Shown: positions 33,110-42,066 of the stretch, piece after piece
Layout: every line of letters starts with the position of its first letter
Numbering within the stretch: the first letter of the stretch is position 1
NCBI RefSeq assembly: GCF_014851685.1
Contig: NZ_JACVAC010000002.1
Location: 310,001 to 374,000 of the forward strand
DNA length: 64,000 bases
Reading direction: 5' to 3'
From: Pseudomonas sp. PDM05
Lineage (GTDB): Bacteria > Pseudomonadota > Gammaproteobacteria > Pseudomonadales > Pseudomonadaceae
Made by a program: the position numbers and the translations under genes
The notes under the pieces: generated by a model
The model's input: the letters and a program-made list of their open reading frames with translations, nothing else
Told to the model about the DNA's origin: nothing
Database searches by the model: none

Positions 33110-33730
33110 TCAACCGGGCGTCAAACACTCCGGCCCGTTCAGCTTCGGATCATTGACCATATTGGCCAACACACGCTCACGCAACGCGCCAGGCTCGCTG
33201 GCCAGCAACGCCTGAAGCGTGTGCAAGGGCGTCTCTGGATTGAGCCACGCCTCCTGCCCTGCCGCATCCAGAATCAACGGCCGTCGCTGGCTTTGCGCGG
33301 CCTGGGTGACCACTGCCGTGCTCAGCCACACCTGCTCCTGCACAGGGTACGCTTCCCAGATCGCCGCAAAAAACAGCGTAGAGCCCTCCCCCGGCGTCAG
33401 CCAGTACGGGCGCTTGCGTTGGGTTCCGCGCCATTCGTAGAACCCATTGGCCGGCAGCAGGCAGCGGCGCTGGCGAAATGCCTCGCGAAACATCGGCTGT
33501 TCGGCAAGGGTCTCGGCGCGGGCGTGGGCGGGGGTACGCGAAAGGTCAGTCAGCCACGGCGGCGTCAACCCCCAACGGGCACGGGCCAGGGTGCGCTGGC
33601 CGGCGTCGGCGCGCTGGATCAGCACCGAGTCATTCGGAGAAATGTTCCACTGGGCCTGCTGATCGGCCGGAAAGCCCGGCAAGGCAGCAAAGGAGGGATT
33701 CCAGCGAAACAGGGCATAACGTCCACACAT
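33110..33730 (-). CDS. SRAP-family abasic-site DNA-protein crosslinking enzyme (YedK/HMCES)
   Basis: A 206-residue SOS-response-associated peptidase. The catalytic Cys2 directly follows the initiator (MCGRYALFRW), and the other conserved residues lie in NISPNDSVLIQR, NARAETLAEQ-like sequence (AHARAETLAE), ANGFYEWRG and the late segment QALLASEP. YedK/HMCES proteins form a thiazolidine crosslink with abasic sites in single-stranded DNA and so protect them. The terminal Met must be removed to free Cys2. No LexA box was identified. Confidence 0.9.
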   Translation of the reverse strand: MCGRYALFRWNPSFAALPGFPADQQAQWNISPNDSVLIQRADAGQRTLARARWGLTPPWLTDLSRTPAHARAETLAEQPMFREAFRQRRCLLPANGFYEWRGTQRKRPYWLTPGEGSTLFFAAIWEAYPVQEQVWLSTAVVTQAAQSQRRPLILDAAGQEAWLNPETPLHTLQALLASEPGALRERVLANMVNDPKLNGPECLTPG

Positions 33731-33766
33731 GGGGCAACACGACTCTTGGGTAAACCGACCGACAGC

Positions 33767-34027
33767 CTAACAGACCAACACGTCGGGGAAGCTGTCGGGT
33801 TCATCGCCCGCCACGGGCTGCGCACCGATATAGGCGGTGATCAGCGCACGGGCATTGGCGGCCTGGTCGTTATCCACTTCCAGGCCCAGCAGGCCGAAGA
33901 TCGGCAGCTCGCCCGTGCCGCCGAGCAAATGCCGACCGACCAGATGCGCCTCGATGCCCTCGCTGGCGAGCATCTGTTGCAACAACTCGCCTTCCATCAG
34001 GTTTTCCGGCTCGTAGATTCGCTGCAT
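33767..34027 (-). CDS. DUF2007 small protein (putative signal-transducing)
   Basis: An 86-residue DUF2007 protein: MQRIYEPENLMEGELLQQMLASEGIEAHLVGRHL and GLLGLEVDNDQAANARALI match the short alpha/beta domain of this family. Function is unknown, although the domain resembles PII-like or regulatory folds. It lies 12 bases after the zinc-ribbon gene on the same strand, so the two are likely cotranscribed. GGTGGG precedes the ATG. Confidence 0.82.
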   Translation of the reverse strand: MQRIYEPENLMEGELLQQMLASEGIEAHLVGRHLLGGTGELPIFGLLGLEVDNDQAANARALITAYIGAQPVAGDEPDSFPDVLVC

Positions 34028-34038
34028 GGACCCACCTG

Positions 34039-34218
34039 TTATTCGTTTTCACCGCGCACGTTCAGCATCCATTCGCCGCCGTGCACTTGCAGGTCAAAAA
34101 TGATCGGCCGGCAGCACACCGGGCAGTCTTCTATATATTCCTGATCGCCCCCGGACAGGTCCAGCAGTGCCGTGACCAGCTCCCCACAATAAGGACATTC
34201 GTACGACTCTTCTTCCAT
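34039..34218 (-). CDS. CPXCG-motif cysteine-rich (zinc-ribbon) protein
   Basis: A 59-residue protein (63 from an upstream ATG at 34230) with CPYCG and CPVCCRP motifs, the pair of knuckles expected to bind one zinc ion. This small family is common in Gammaproteobacteria and uncharacterised. It precedes the DUF2007 gene on the same strand and is divergent from the acyltransferase gene. Confidence 0.83.
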   Translation of the reverse strand: MEEESYECPYCGELVTALLDLSGGDQEYIEDCPVCCRPIIFDLQVHGGEWMLNVRGENE

Positions 34219-34347
34219 CGCGGCCTCCAAGGTGACTTGTGCGTATAATCGCCGGTCTATTTACAGGGTTATTTTCGGCCGGGCCCATTACCCGGACCGT
34301 ACCCTGGTATTTCCTCTACTTACCCTAGCCGTTTCTAACAAGAGAGC

Positions 34348-35514
34348 ATGATGGGCCAATTCGATACCATCCGACCTTACAACGACAGCGAAGTCCCGGC
34401 AGTGCTGGACCGGCTGTTCAGTGACAAGGCCTTTCTGGACATCCTGACCCACTTCCGTTTCCCGCGCTTTGCCGGCGCCCTGGGCTGGCTGCTCAAGCCG
34501 ATGATCGCCCGCAAGCTGCGCCGTGAATTTGCCGGCGTCACCACCGTGGCCACGCTGCAAGACAAAGTCGAGTACTACGTCGACCATACCATCGACCGCG
34601 CGACCGACGGCGTGACCTACACCGGCGTCGAGCAGCTCAAGTCCGGCACCGCCTACCTGTTCCTCGCCAACCATCGCGACATCGTGATGGACCCGGCCTT
34701 CGTCAACTACGCCGTATACCACGCCGGCCTGCCGACGCCACGTATCGCCATCGGCGACAACCTGCTGCAAAAGCCGTTTGTCAGCGACCTGATGCGCCTG
34801 AACAAGAGCTTTATCGTGCACCGCTCGATCAGTGGGCGAAAGGAGAAGATGGCGGCGTTCAACCTGCTGTCGGCCTACATCAACCATTCGATCCGCAATG
34901 ACGGCGAGTCGATCTGGATCGCCCAGGCCGAGGGCCGTGCCAAGGACGGGGATGATCGCACCGAGTCGGCGATCCTCAAGATGTTCCATGTCAGCCGCAA
35001 GGATGAGCCGTTTGCCGAGGTGATCCAGTCGCTGAACCTGACGCCGGTGTCCATCAGCTACGAATACGACCCGTGCGATTCAGCCAAGGCCCGCGAGCTG
35101 TACATCCGCGCCACCACCGGCACCTACAGCAAGGCACCGGGCGAAGATGACGTGAGCATTGCCCTGGGCATCACCGGCTACAAGGGCCGGGTGCACGTGA
35201 ACTTCGCGCCGCCGATCACCGAGCGGTTCGAAGACACCAAGGTGCTGGCCATGGAAATGGACCGGCAGATTCTCGGCGGTTATCGGTTGTTCCCGGTGCA
35301 CTACCTGGCGTACGCGCAGTGGAGCGAGGCTGATCCGCAGTTGCAGGTGCCGACGGCCGCCGAGGTATTCCCGGCCGATGAGCTGGCGAAGGCGAAGGCC
35401 GAGTGGGAGCGACGCTTGCACGAATGCCCGGCTGAACATCGGCCGTTCCTGGTGGTGCAGTACGCCACGCCGGTGCGCAACCAGTACCGGGTCAAGGCTG
35501 GCATCCCGCTCTAG
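34348..35514 (+). CDS. 1-acyl-glycerol-3-phosphate acyltransferase-like (LPLAT superfamily)
   Basis: A 388-residue member of the lysophospholipid acyltransferase superfamily. The HxxxxD-type catalytic motif is NHRDIVMDPAF (about residues 110-120). Further conserved blocks are FIVHRSISGRKEK and WIAQAEGRAKDG. The protein is longer than PlsC and has no obvious membrane anchor, resembling a Pseudomonas group annotated as acyltransferase of unknown acceptor. Two adjacent ATGs could start it. It is followed by a REPIN. Confidence 0.82.
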   Translation: MMGQFDTIRPYNDSEVPAVLDRLFSDKAFLDILTHFRFPRFAGALGWLLKPMIARKLRREFAGVTTVATLQDKVEYYVDHTIDRATDGVTYTGVEQLKSGTAYLFLANHRDIVMDPAFVNYAVYHAGLPTPRIAIGDNLLQKPFVSDLMRLNKSFIVHRSISGRKEKMAAFNLLSAYINHSIRNDGESIWIAQAEGRAKDGDDRTESAILKMFHVSRKDEPFAEVIQSLNLTPVSISYEYDPCDSAKARELYIRATTGTYSKAPGEDDVSIALGITGYKGRVHVNFAPPITERFEDTKVLAMEMDRQILGGYRLFPVHYLAYAQWSEADPQLQVPTAAEVFPADELAKAKAEWERRLHECPAEHRPFLVVQYATPVRNQYRVKAGIPL

Positions 35515-35520
35515 ACGAAA

Positions 35521-35628
35521 ATGTGGGAGCGGGCTTGTGTGGGAGCGGGCTTGCTCGCGAAAGCGAAGTGTCAGTCACTAGATTTGTTACTGACCCACCG
35601 CATTCGCGAGCAAGCCCGCTCCCACATT
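35521..35628. repeat. REPIN with an extra half-copy
   Basis: The left side carries ATGTGGGAGCGGGCTTG twice in tandem, the second continuing into CTCGCGAAAGCG; the right side is the inverse, CGCGAGCAAGCCCGCTCCCACAT. An inner inverted repeat (GTCAGT/ACTGAC) lies between. The tandem left copy marks a partial duplication. Confidence 0.88.
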
Positions 35629-35644
35629 TGTTTTGTAGTGTGTT

Positions 35645-35902
35645 TTAGAGGTGGGTGCTGAGCCAGGAAATAGCCAGCGCCACGCCCAGGCAGGCGAACC
35701 CTATGCGGTAAGCCACTCGATGCGCCCGTTCGGTGCGTACATCCAAAAACAACATCGGCTGGTCGATAGCGCGATCTTCGCCTTGTGCGGTCAGGTCGGC
35801 CATGGCGCGTTGCTCGCGCAGGCGGGTAATGGCCAGCAGCGCCGAACCCGGGAGCGCCACCGCCAAGGCAACAACATTGATCAATAGAGCGGGCAGCGCC
35901 AT
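35645..35902 (-). CDS. small membrane protein of unknown function
   Basis: An 85-residue protein with two predicted membrane segments (about residues 4-25 and 65-81) and a charged middle (RLREQRAMADLTAQGEDRAIDQ). GAGG stands six bases before the ATG, which supports real translation. I do not recognise the family. It stands alone between a REPIN and a short intergenic region. Confidence 0.7.
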   Translation of the reverse strand: MALPALLINVVALAVALPGSALLAITRLREQRAMADLTAQGEDRAIDQPMLFLDVRTERAHRVAYRIGFACLGVALAISWLSTHL

Positions 35903-36086
35903 CGCAAACCTCGGGAAAACAGTGCCTGGGTATCAGTTCGGATACCTATCCGGACGCAGTGGCATCTTGCGCCACTCATGTTTCATTCCCAGCATGGACG
36001 GCTAATGTAGCCAGTAATTTACAGCGTCACCTGAACGTCACCTTAACAAGCCACTCTGTTGCCCTTCGAACGTTCGGGAGCTTGTC

Positions 36087-36296
36087 ATGCTGCACGCAAA
36101 CAACCAGGATCGGCTGTATCTGATCACCCAAAGCGATGAACAAGAGGCGCTGATCGGCGGCCTGGCATTCAACGTTCAGGATCGTCATTGGCTGGTGTAT
36201 TGCGCCCTCGGCGGGCACCAGCATGCGGACTTGCCGGAAGCGGACTTGTTGACCGGCGTGAGCCTGCTGGACTTCTGTATCGACACCGCCGCGTGA
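36087..36296 (+). CDS. small conserved-type protein of unknown function
   Basis: A 69-residue acidic protein (MLHANNQDRLYLITQSDEQEALIGG start). GGGAG lies six bases upstream of the ATG and a strong terminator follows 13 bases after the stop, so the gene looks like a complete transcription unit. There are no membrane segments, signal peptide or cysteine motif. Family not recognised. Confidence 0.72.
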   Translation: MLHANNQDRLYLITQSDEQEALIGGLAFNVQDRHWLVYCALGGHQHADLPEADLLTGVSLLDFCIDTAA

Positions 36297-36307
36297 AACT
36301 CAAGGCG

Positions 36308-36343
36308 TAAAAAAACCGGGCCCATCACTGGGCCCGGTTTTTT
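36308..36343. terminator. bidirectional intrinsic terminator
   Basis: An A-run, the stem ACCGGGCCCA/TGGGCCCGGT with loop TCAC, then TTTTTT. It can serve the 69-residue gene on the plus strand and yajG on the minus strand. Confidence 0.9.
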
Positions 36344-36350
36344 GGATCGG

Positions 36351-36938
36351 TTATTGCGAACTGAGCAACGAACCGATGCTTGGGTCCTTGAACAGGCGGG
36401 TCAAGGCATCGCTCAACACGTCGCTGACCAGCTTGGTGTTGGTTTCCTGGTTCGGCGACATACCGAAACGCTGGTTCAACGATGCGCCGTAGCGGCCGCT
36501 GTAGCGACGGGTGCCGGCGGTGACGTCGGACTTGAACGTCGCGCCGATGGAGGCTTCGGTCACGTACAGGCCTTCCTTGGGCGACTGATATTTCAGCTCG
36601 GCCAGGGTGATGGTCAGTTGCGGGGCGCCCGGCGCGTTGGGGCTCGGCGTGAAGCCTAGCAGGCGCACGGCCGCTTCAGCCTGGGCTTGCAGCTTGGGCA
36701 GCACGTCCTGGCCGGTGACCGAAATCAGCGCAGTCTCCGGGTACAAGCCACCGCGGGACCCCAGGGTTGGCGACGGACGGCCGTCCACCACACGCACCGA
36801 CACCGGCTGGCCGTGGCCCACTGGCGCCAGCTGCGTGGTGAGCTTCGGTTGCGGGCTGAGTTGTTGCGGGCTGTTGGCGCAGCCAACCAGGGTCAAGCTG
36901 GTCACAGTGATCAAACCGAACAACAGGCGTTGCAACAT
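36351..36938 (-). CDS. YajG-family lipoprotein
   Basis: A 195-residue outer-membrane lipoprotein. The signal peptide ends in LTLVGCANS. The mature part shows the YajG pattern VSVRVVDGRPSPTLGSRGG and DVLPKLQAQAEAAVRLLGF. Family function is not known. The ATG at 36938 follows GGAGAGAAGCGC; the reading frame extends 50 codons further upstream, but that part shows no coding character. Confidence 0.85.
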   Translation of the reverse strand: MLQRLLFGLITVTSLTLVGCANSPQQLSPQPKLTTQLAPVGHGQPVSVRVVDGRPSPTLGSRGGLYPETALISVTGQDVLPKLQAQAEAAVRLLGFTPSPNAPGAPQLTITLAELKYQSPKEGLYVTEASIGATFKSDVTAGTRRYSGRYGASLNQRFGMSPNQETNTKLVSDVLSDALTRLFKDPSIGSLLSSQ

Positions 36939-37132
36939 GCGCTTCTCTCCAGAAATCAAGTACCGACAGGCCGGCAGTATAGCGGTGCGCCACTGCCCGG
37001 AACTAGCATCAGTTACAACCTGAGACCCGCAAGGGCGGCGGCGGTTCGCTGTCACCGATATGTCACAGCCGATACATCCGCTCGTCATCCCCCGCAGGCA
37101 AGCTTGGCCTCAATCCCAGGAGGTTGATCACC

Positions 37133-37366
37133 ATGAATTTTCTCTGGTCATTGTTCGTGCGCAAGCCCGCCCTTCGCCAGTTTGCCCTGCTCGATGCACA
37201 AGGCCGCTGCCAGGCATTCAAGGAGTGCGACCAGCCGCCGGTGGGCAATGGCTGGGTGGAAATCGACGAGATCCGCCTGAGCTGGATGCACCGCCCGCTG
37301 CCAGCCCGGGCCCGCGTCAGCCCGCGTGCGGCGCAGTCGCCCCGGCACCAGCCGTTGGCCGCCTGA
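37133..37366 (+). CDS. small basic protein of unknown function
   Basis: A 77-residue protein beginning MNFLWSLFVRKPALRQFALLD, preceded by AGGAGG nine bases before the ATG. The N-terminus is hydrophobic but short; the C-terminus is rich in Arg and Pro. I do not recognise a family. It is divergent from yajG. Confidence 0.62.
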   Translation: MNFLWSLFVRKPALRQFALLDAQGRCQAFKECDQPPVGNGWVEIDEIRLSWMHRPLPARARVSPRAAQSPRHQPLAA

Positions 37367-38095
37367 CCGAACACCTAATAAAAGTCATAAAACACGCCCA
37401 TTTCCTTGGCGTTCTTCGCTACAATCTCCCCCCGATTATAAGGACGTCTCCTGATCGGGCCCCGCAACATCGTTAATGCCTCGGTATTAACCCCCCAATC
37501 GCCCACAGAGAGCCGCCCACACAGATCGAATAGAGCTGGCGTGCTTGCTGCTTTCGTTGCAAACCACCCCCTCTTTATATCGAATCTGCCAGAGCTGCCA
37601 TTGCGCTCGGCCACTTGAGTTGTTTGCCCGTTTTTGCCGCCTGTCGGCAAGCAATCCGGGCCAGGTGCCAGGCTGAGGCAGCCCTTTTTTGAGGTTCACG
37701 TCTTCAAAAGAGCGTGAAAAAAACGGGTTTTCACAACTTCACAAGAGTGTGGCGAGCAAATGAATAGTTTGGCGTGTGTACAAGCACTATCAGCGTCTTT
37801 AACAGCCCAACCACACAGGACCGAGCCCTCCTCAAAAACCGGAGCTTGAGCCTGTCCGCTACGGATTGGTTGCACGAATCACACGCTTTGACCATAAGTC
37901 GAATTGCCACAGGCGGCCATGAATGCGTTCATAGGCGGATTGGCCCGGCAGGAAGCGTGTGCTGAAGTTGCAAAGAATTGCGAAACGGACATGGCGATCC
38001 TGGCCATGAGTATCCTGGGGCAACACGTGAACCGCCCCGTCACTCCTGGCAGCCATGCCGTCAATTTGGTGCTGCAGATTTTGGAGACGCGTTAA
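37367..38095. other. long intergenic region upstream of mqo
   Basis: About 730 bases without a confident gene. It contains a TACAAT -10-like element at 37420-37425, a terminator-like hairpin GGCTG-AGG-CAGCC followed by CTTTTTT at 37671-37690, and an open frame at 37919-38095 whose TAA touches the mqo ATG. A small RNA, an attenuated leader or an upstream ORF are all possible; none is proved. Confidence 0.45.
37671..37690 (+). terminator. terminator-like hairpin upstream of mqo
   Basis: A five-base GC stem with a three-base loop is followed by C and six T residues. No annotated plus-strand gene ends here, so it could close an unrecognised small RNA or act as a leader attenuator. Confidence 0.5.
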
Positions 38096-39604
38096 ATGGC
38101 GCATAACGAAGCAGTCGACGTAGTACTGGTAGGGGCCGGCATCATGAGTGCCACCCTGGCCGTACTGCTTAAAGAGCTCGACCCCGGCCTCAAGCTGGAA
38201 GTCGTTGAGCTGATGGATTCGGGTGCCGCGGAAAGTTCCAACCCGTGGAACAACGCCGGCACCGGTCACGCCGGGCTGTGTGAGCTGAACTACACGCCGC
38301 AGGCCGCCGATGGCTCCATCGACATCAAGAAAGCCGTGCACATCAACACCCAGTTCGAGGTGTCGAAGCAGTTCTGGGCGTACCTGACCAAAAAGGGCAC
38401 CTTTGGCTCGTCCAAGTCCTTTATCAGCCCGGTGCCACACCTGAGCTTCGTACAGGGCGAAAAAGGCGTGGAGTTCCTCAAGAAGCGCTTTGACTCCCTC
38501 AGCCGCCATCACGCATTTTCGGACATGCACTACACCGAAGACCGCGCCGAGATGGCCGAGTGGATGCCGCTGATGATGCCGGGCCGCCCGCTCGACGAAA
38601 AAATCGCCGCCACCCGCGTACTCAACGGCACCGACGTCAACTTCGGCGCCCTGACCAACCAGCTGCTGGGTCACCTGACCAGCTCGCCGGATGCCCAGGT
38701 CAAGTACTGCAAGCGCGTCACCGGCCTCAAGCGCAATGGCGCTGGCTGGACCGTGAGCATCAAGGACGTCAACAGCGGCAACAGCCGTGAAGTCGACGCC
38801 AAGTTCGTCTTCCTCGGCGCCGGTGGCGCGGCCCTGCCGCTGCTGCAAGCCTCGGGGATCGAAGAAAGCAAAGGCTTTGGCGGTTTCCCGGTCAGCGGCC
38901 AGTGGCTGCGTTGCGACAACCCGGAAGTGGTCAAGCACCACCAGGCCAAGGTCTACAGCCAGGCTGCCGTGGGTTCGCCGCCGATGTCCGTGCCACACCT
39001 GGACACCCGTGTGGTCGATGGCAAGAAGTCCCTGCTGTTCGGGCCCTACGCCGGCTTCACCACCAAGTTCCTCAAGCACGGTTCGTTCCTCGACCTGCCA
39101 CTGTCGATCCGCGCCGGCAACATCGGCCCGATGCTGGCCGTGGCCCGCGACAACATGGACCTGACCAAGTACCTGGTCAGCGAAGTGCGCCAGTCCATGG
39201 AACAGCGCCTGGAATCCCTGCGTCGCTTCTACCCTGAAGCGAAAGCCGAAGACTGGCGCCTGGAAGTGGCCGGCCAACGGGTACAGATCATCAAGAAAGA
39301 CCCGAAGAAAGGCGGCGTGCTGCAATTCGGCACCGAGCTGGTCGCGGCCAAGGACGGCTCGCTGGCCGCACTGCTGGGCGCATCCCCGGGTGCTTCGGTG
39401 ACCGTTTCGATCATGCTGGAACTGATCGAAAAATGCTTCCCCGGCAAAGCTGCCGGTGAATGGGCTGCCAAGCTTCAGGAAATATTCCCCGCGCGGGAAA
39501 AAGTCCTGGAGACCGATGCCGAGCTGTATCGCAAGATCAACACGCAGAACAACATCAGCCTGGAGCTGGTGGAGCCTGCCGCCGAGACCGAGAGCTACGC
39601 TTGA
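38096..39604 (+). CDS. mqo: malate:quinone oxidoreductase
   Basis: Mqo is a membrane-associated FAD enzyme that oxidises malate to oxaloacetate and passes electrons to quinone, the usual route in Pseudomonas. The 502-residue protein has the N-terminal dinucleotide fold [21 protein letters not shown], then [20 protein letters not shown]. The C-terminus has [22 protein letters not shown], all typical of the family. GGAG precedes the ATG. A strong terminator follows. Confidence 0.96.
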   Translation: MAHNEAVDVVLVGAGIMSATLAVLLKELDPGLKLEVVELMDSGAAESSNPWNNAGTGHAGLCELNYTPQAADGSIDIKKAVHINTQFEVSKQFWAYLTKKGTFGSSKSFISPVPHLSFVQGEKGVEFLKKRFDSLSRHHAFSDMHYTEDRAEMAEWMPLMMPGRPLDEKIAATRVLNGTDVNFGALTNQLLGHLTSSPDAQVKYCKRVTGLKRNGAGWTVSIKDVNSGNSREVDAKFVFLGAGGAALPLLQASGIEESKGFGGFPVSGQWLRCDNPEVVKHHQAKVYSQAAVGSPPMSVPHLDTRVVDGKKSLLFGPYAGFTTKFLKHGSFLDLPLSIRAGNIGPMLAVARDNMDLTKYLVSEVRQSMEQRLESLRRFYPEAKAEDWRLEVAGQRVQIIKKDPKKGGVLQFGTELVAAKDGSLAALLGASPGASVTVSIMLELIEKCFPGKAAGEWAAKLQEIFPAREKVLETDAELYRKINTQNNISLELVEPAAETESYA

Positions 39605-39618
39605 GGCCTTGAAGCCAT

Positions 39619-39658
39619 AAAAAACGCCCCGCCCTCTGCATGAGGACGGGGCGTTTTT
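39619..39658. terminator. bidirectional intrinsic terminator after mqo
   Basis: AAAAAACGCCCCGCCCTC, a short loop, then the inverse GAGGACGGGGCGTTTTT form a long GC stem with A and T flanks. It ends mqo and also faces the minus-strand PA4642-family gene. Confidence 0.9.
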
Positions 39659-39673
39659 GTATGTCTCGGAAAA

Positions 39674-39961
39674 TCAGCCGCGGGCTTTTTCGATCAGTTC
39701 GATGTACTCATCGGCGTTGCGCTGATCCTTGACCAGGTCGACAAAGGTCTGGCCATGTTCGTCCTTGCCATCGAGGTCCAGGCCGGCTTCCTTGAAGAAA
39801 CCCAGGAAACGCTCGAAGTCGTCGATGCGCAGGCCACGGTAAGCCTTGATCAGTTTGTGCAGGGACGGGGAAGTCGCGTCGACTGGCTCGAAGTCCAGGA
39901 ACAACTTGATCTGATCATCACCGATCTCGTCACCAATCACCTGTTTCTTATCTTTACGCAT
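39674..39961 (-). CDS. PA4642-family protein of unknown function
   Basis: A 95-residue acidic protein starting MRKDKKQVIGDEIGDDQIKL, containing HKLIKAYRGLRIDDFERFLGFF and ending in EYIELIEKARG. It resembles the Pseudomonas-specific protein known as PA4642, including its location next to mqo. It looks like a small ankyrin-like or helical domain; the role is unknown. A much longer frame exists upstream but runs through a REPIN, so it was rejected. Confidence 0.85.
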   Translation of the reverse strand: MRKDKKQVIGDEIGDDQIKLFLDFEPVDATSPSLHKLIKAYRGLRIDDFERFLGFFKEAGLDLDGKDEHGQTFVDLVKDQRNADEYIELIEKARG

Positions 39962-40042
39962 TACCGACTCCAGCCTGCAGACATTTACACGGGACTGGAA
40001 GTCTACCTGCGAGACGCCGCCTTCGAAAGCGCTGGAGGTCCA

Positions 40043-40134
40043 ATGTGGGAGCGGGCTTGCTCGCGAAAGCGGTATATCAGTTGAAGCATTTATCGACTGA
40101 CCCACCGCTTTCGCGAGCAAGCCCGCTCCCACAT
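40043..40134. repeat. REPIN (paired REP palindromes)
   Basis: ATGTGGGAGCGGGCTTGCTC with continuation CGCGAAAGCGG and its exact inverse CGCGAGCAAGCCCGCTCCCACAT frame an inner inverted repeat (TCAGTTGA/TCGACTGA). It is nearly identical to the element at 35.5 kb. Confidence 0.9.
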
Positions 40135-40154
40135 TTGGATCCTCAGTGTTCTGG

Positions 40155-40640
40155 CTATTTGGTACGAACGGCACCGGTGTGTAAGTCCGCCCAGATGTGG
40201 CCGTTGGCGTAACTGAGGAATTGCACATACAAGGTGTCATTACGCAGCAGGTCGACGATCACGCGGTATTGGGCCACCGGATACGACAAGGTCAACGTCT
40301 TGCTCTTGTCGTCATACGCAGGTTTTTTCAGGCTTTTGCTTTCAGCGTCGAAATTGAGCACCACCTGATTGATGGTCGCGCCTTTGTTCAGGGACTTGCC
40401 CTTGAGGCGGATCATCAGCGGCGAAGTCACCGGGATCGGTTGCTGAGTGGACTGACGCTGGTTACCCACCACCACCGCGTACTCGGTGACTTGCAGCAAC
40501 TGCTGCTGGTCGGGAGTTCCGGCACGCAGGCTCAGGTCGTCCGGCGGCAGGAATTGGCTATGCATCGGTGCAGGGGCGGCAGCCAGGGGCAGGCTGAGGG
40601 TCAGCGCCAGGACGGCGCAGGTGCGAATCAACAGGCTCAT
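40155..40640 (-). CDS. secreted or periplasmic protein of unknown function
   Basis: A 161-residue protein with a cleavable signal peptide (MSLLIRTCAVLALTLSLPLAAAPA). The mature part is beta-rich (VTEYAVVVGNQRQ, TLTLSYPVAQYRVIVDLL, TLYVQFLSYANGHIWADLHTG). It occupies the position of an uncharacterised gene found between the PA4642 and hpt genes in related Pseudomonas. GGAGC-like sequence precedes the ATG at 40640; a twelve-residue extension was rejected because it spoils the signal peptide. Confidence 0.78.
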   Translation of the reverse strand: MSLLIRTCAVLALTLSLPLAAAPAPMHSQFLPPDDLSLRAGTPDQQQLLQVTEYAVVVGNQRQSTQQPIPVTSPLMIRLKGKSLNKGATINQVVLNFDAESKSLKKPAYDDKSKTLTLSYPVAQYRVIVDLLRNDTLYVQFLSYANGHIWADLHTGAVRTK

Positions 40641-40703
40641 GGAAAGCTCCAGACGCAGGGCCAGGCACTCTAGCATGCCGGCCCTGCACCTGATGCAGCG
40701 CGT

Positions 40704-41261
40704 TTACATGCCTTTGACGGCATAGATGCCATTGGCATTGCGCCAGTAGCCCTTGTAGTCCATGCCGTAACCGAAGATGTAGCGGTCAACGCATGGCAGG
40801 CCGACGAAATCGGCTTTCAGTTCTGGGCGGGCCTTGCGGTCGTGATCTTTGTCGATCAGCACGGCGGTATGCACTTTGCGCGCGCCTGCGTGTTTGCAGA
40901 AGTCGATGATCGCGCCCAGGGTGTGACCTTCGTCGAGGATGTCGTCGATGATCAGCACGTCACGGTCGATGAACGAGACTTCCGGCTTGGCTTTCCAGAA
41001 CAGATCGCCGCCGCTGGTTTCATTGCGATAACGGGTGGCGTGCAGGTAGGACGCTTCCAGCGGGAATTGCAGGTGGGTGAGCAATTTGCCGGCAAAGATC
41101 AGGCCGCCGTTCATCACACAGAAAACCACCGGGTTGGTGTCGGCCATTTCGCGGCTGATGTGCGCGCCGACCTTGGCGATCGCCTCTTCGACTTGCGCTT
41201 CGGTGTACAGGCAGTCAGCCTCGCGCATGATTTGACGGATATGCTCGAGATCAGCGGACAT
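40704..41261 (-). CDS. hpt: hypoxanthine-guanine phosphoribosyltransferase
   Basis: This purine salvage enzyme converts hypoxanthine or guanine with PRPP to IMP or GMP. The 185-residue protein has the PRPP-binding loop DVLIIDDILDEGHTLGAI and the base-recognition segment ADFVGLPCVDRYIFGYGMDY. MSADLEHIRQ at 41261 follows GGAGAG; a 23-residue extension exists but is not typical. It is divergent from the pyrimidine salvage gene upp, 164 bases away. Confidence 0.92.
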   Translation of the reverse strand: MSADLEHIRQIMREADCLYTEAQVEEAIAKVGAHISREMADTNPVVFCVMNGGLIFAGKLLTHLQFPLEASYLHATRYRNETSGGDLFWKAKPEVSFIDRDVLIIDDILDEGHTLGAIIDFCKHAGARKVHTAVLIDKDHDRKARPELKADFVGLPCVDRYIFGYGMDYKGYWRNANGIYAVKGM

Positions 41262-41425
41262 GGCGCTCTCCAAGGGGGTGCTGTGGCAAGAAAAGCGGGC
41301 GAAGGTACGCTTCTCGTGCGCTCCGATCAAGCGCTAATGGACTAACGTACTAGATGTCTATAGGACAACACCCTCGGATAGATTAATCTAGGCCGGTTTT
41401 TTTGCCCGCCGCCGGAGCCTTTCCC

Positions 41426-42064
41426 ATGCCCACTCGCGAGATCCGCCACCCGCTGATCCGACACAAACTCGGCCTTATGCGCCGCGCCGACATTAGCACG
41501 AAGAATTTCCGTGAGCTTGCTCAGGAAGTCGGAGCGCTGCTCACTTACGAAGCCACCAAGGATTTGCCCCTGGAGAGCTACGAGATTCCTGGTTGGGCCG
41601 GTCCTGTCCAGGTCGAGAAAATCGCCGGTAAAAAAATCACCGTCGTCCCGATCCTGCGCGCCGGTATCGGCATGCTCGAAGGTGTGCTCAGCCTGATCCC
41701 GGGCGCCAAGGTCAGCGCCGTGGGCGTCGCCCGCAATGAAGAAACGCTGGAGGCGCACACCTACCTGGAAAAACTCGTCCCGGAAATCGACGAGCGCCTG
41801 GCGATGATCATCGACCCGATGCTCGCCACCGGCAGCTCCATGGTCGCCACCATCGACCTGCTGAAAAAAGCCGGCTGCAAAGACATCCGCGCCATGGTGC
41901 TGGTCGCCGCGCCGGAAGGTATCGCCGCGGTCGAGAAGGCCCACCCGGACGTGCAGATCTACACCGCGTCCATCGACGAGCGCCTGAACGAACACGGCTA
42001 CATCATCCCGGGCCTGGGCGACGCCGGCGACAAGATCTTCGGCACCAAGCAGAAGGACGCGTGA
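41426..42064 (+). CDS. upp: uracil phosphoribosyltransferase
   Basis: Upp converts uracil and PRPP to UMP. The 212-residue protein has the PRPP motif [18 protein letters not shown], the flexible arginine-rich N-terminus [15 protein letters not shown], and the C-terminal uracil-binding [20 protein letters not shown] lies ahead of the ATG at 41426. The stop lies just before the uracil permease start, so uptake and phosphoribosylation of uracil are coexpressed. Confidence 0.96.
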   Translation: MPTREIRHPLIRHKLGLMRRADISTKNFRELAQEVGALLTYEATKDLPLESYEIPGWAGPVQVEKIAGKKITVVPILRAGIGMLEGVLSLIPGAKVSAVGVARNEETLEAHTYLEKLVPEIDERLAMIIDPMLATGSSMVATIDLLKKAGCKDIRAMVLVAAPEGIAAVEKAHPDVQIYTASIDERLNEHGYIIPGLGDAGDKIFGTKQKDA

Positions 42065-42066
42065 GC

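Noticed and set aside
37859..39325. 488-codon minus-strand frame opposite mqo
   Set aside because: Antisense to a clear mqo gene, composition rich in His/Arg/Gln as expected of a shadow frame, and no recognisable domain.
39962..40240. N-terminal extension of the PA4642-family gene
   Set aside because: The extension passes through a REPIN palindrome; the family N-terminus MRKDKKQ begins at 39961.
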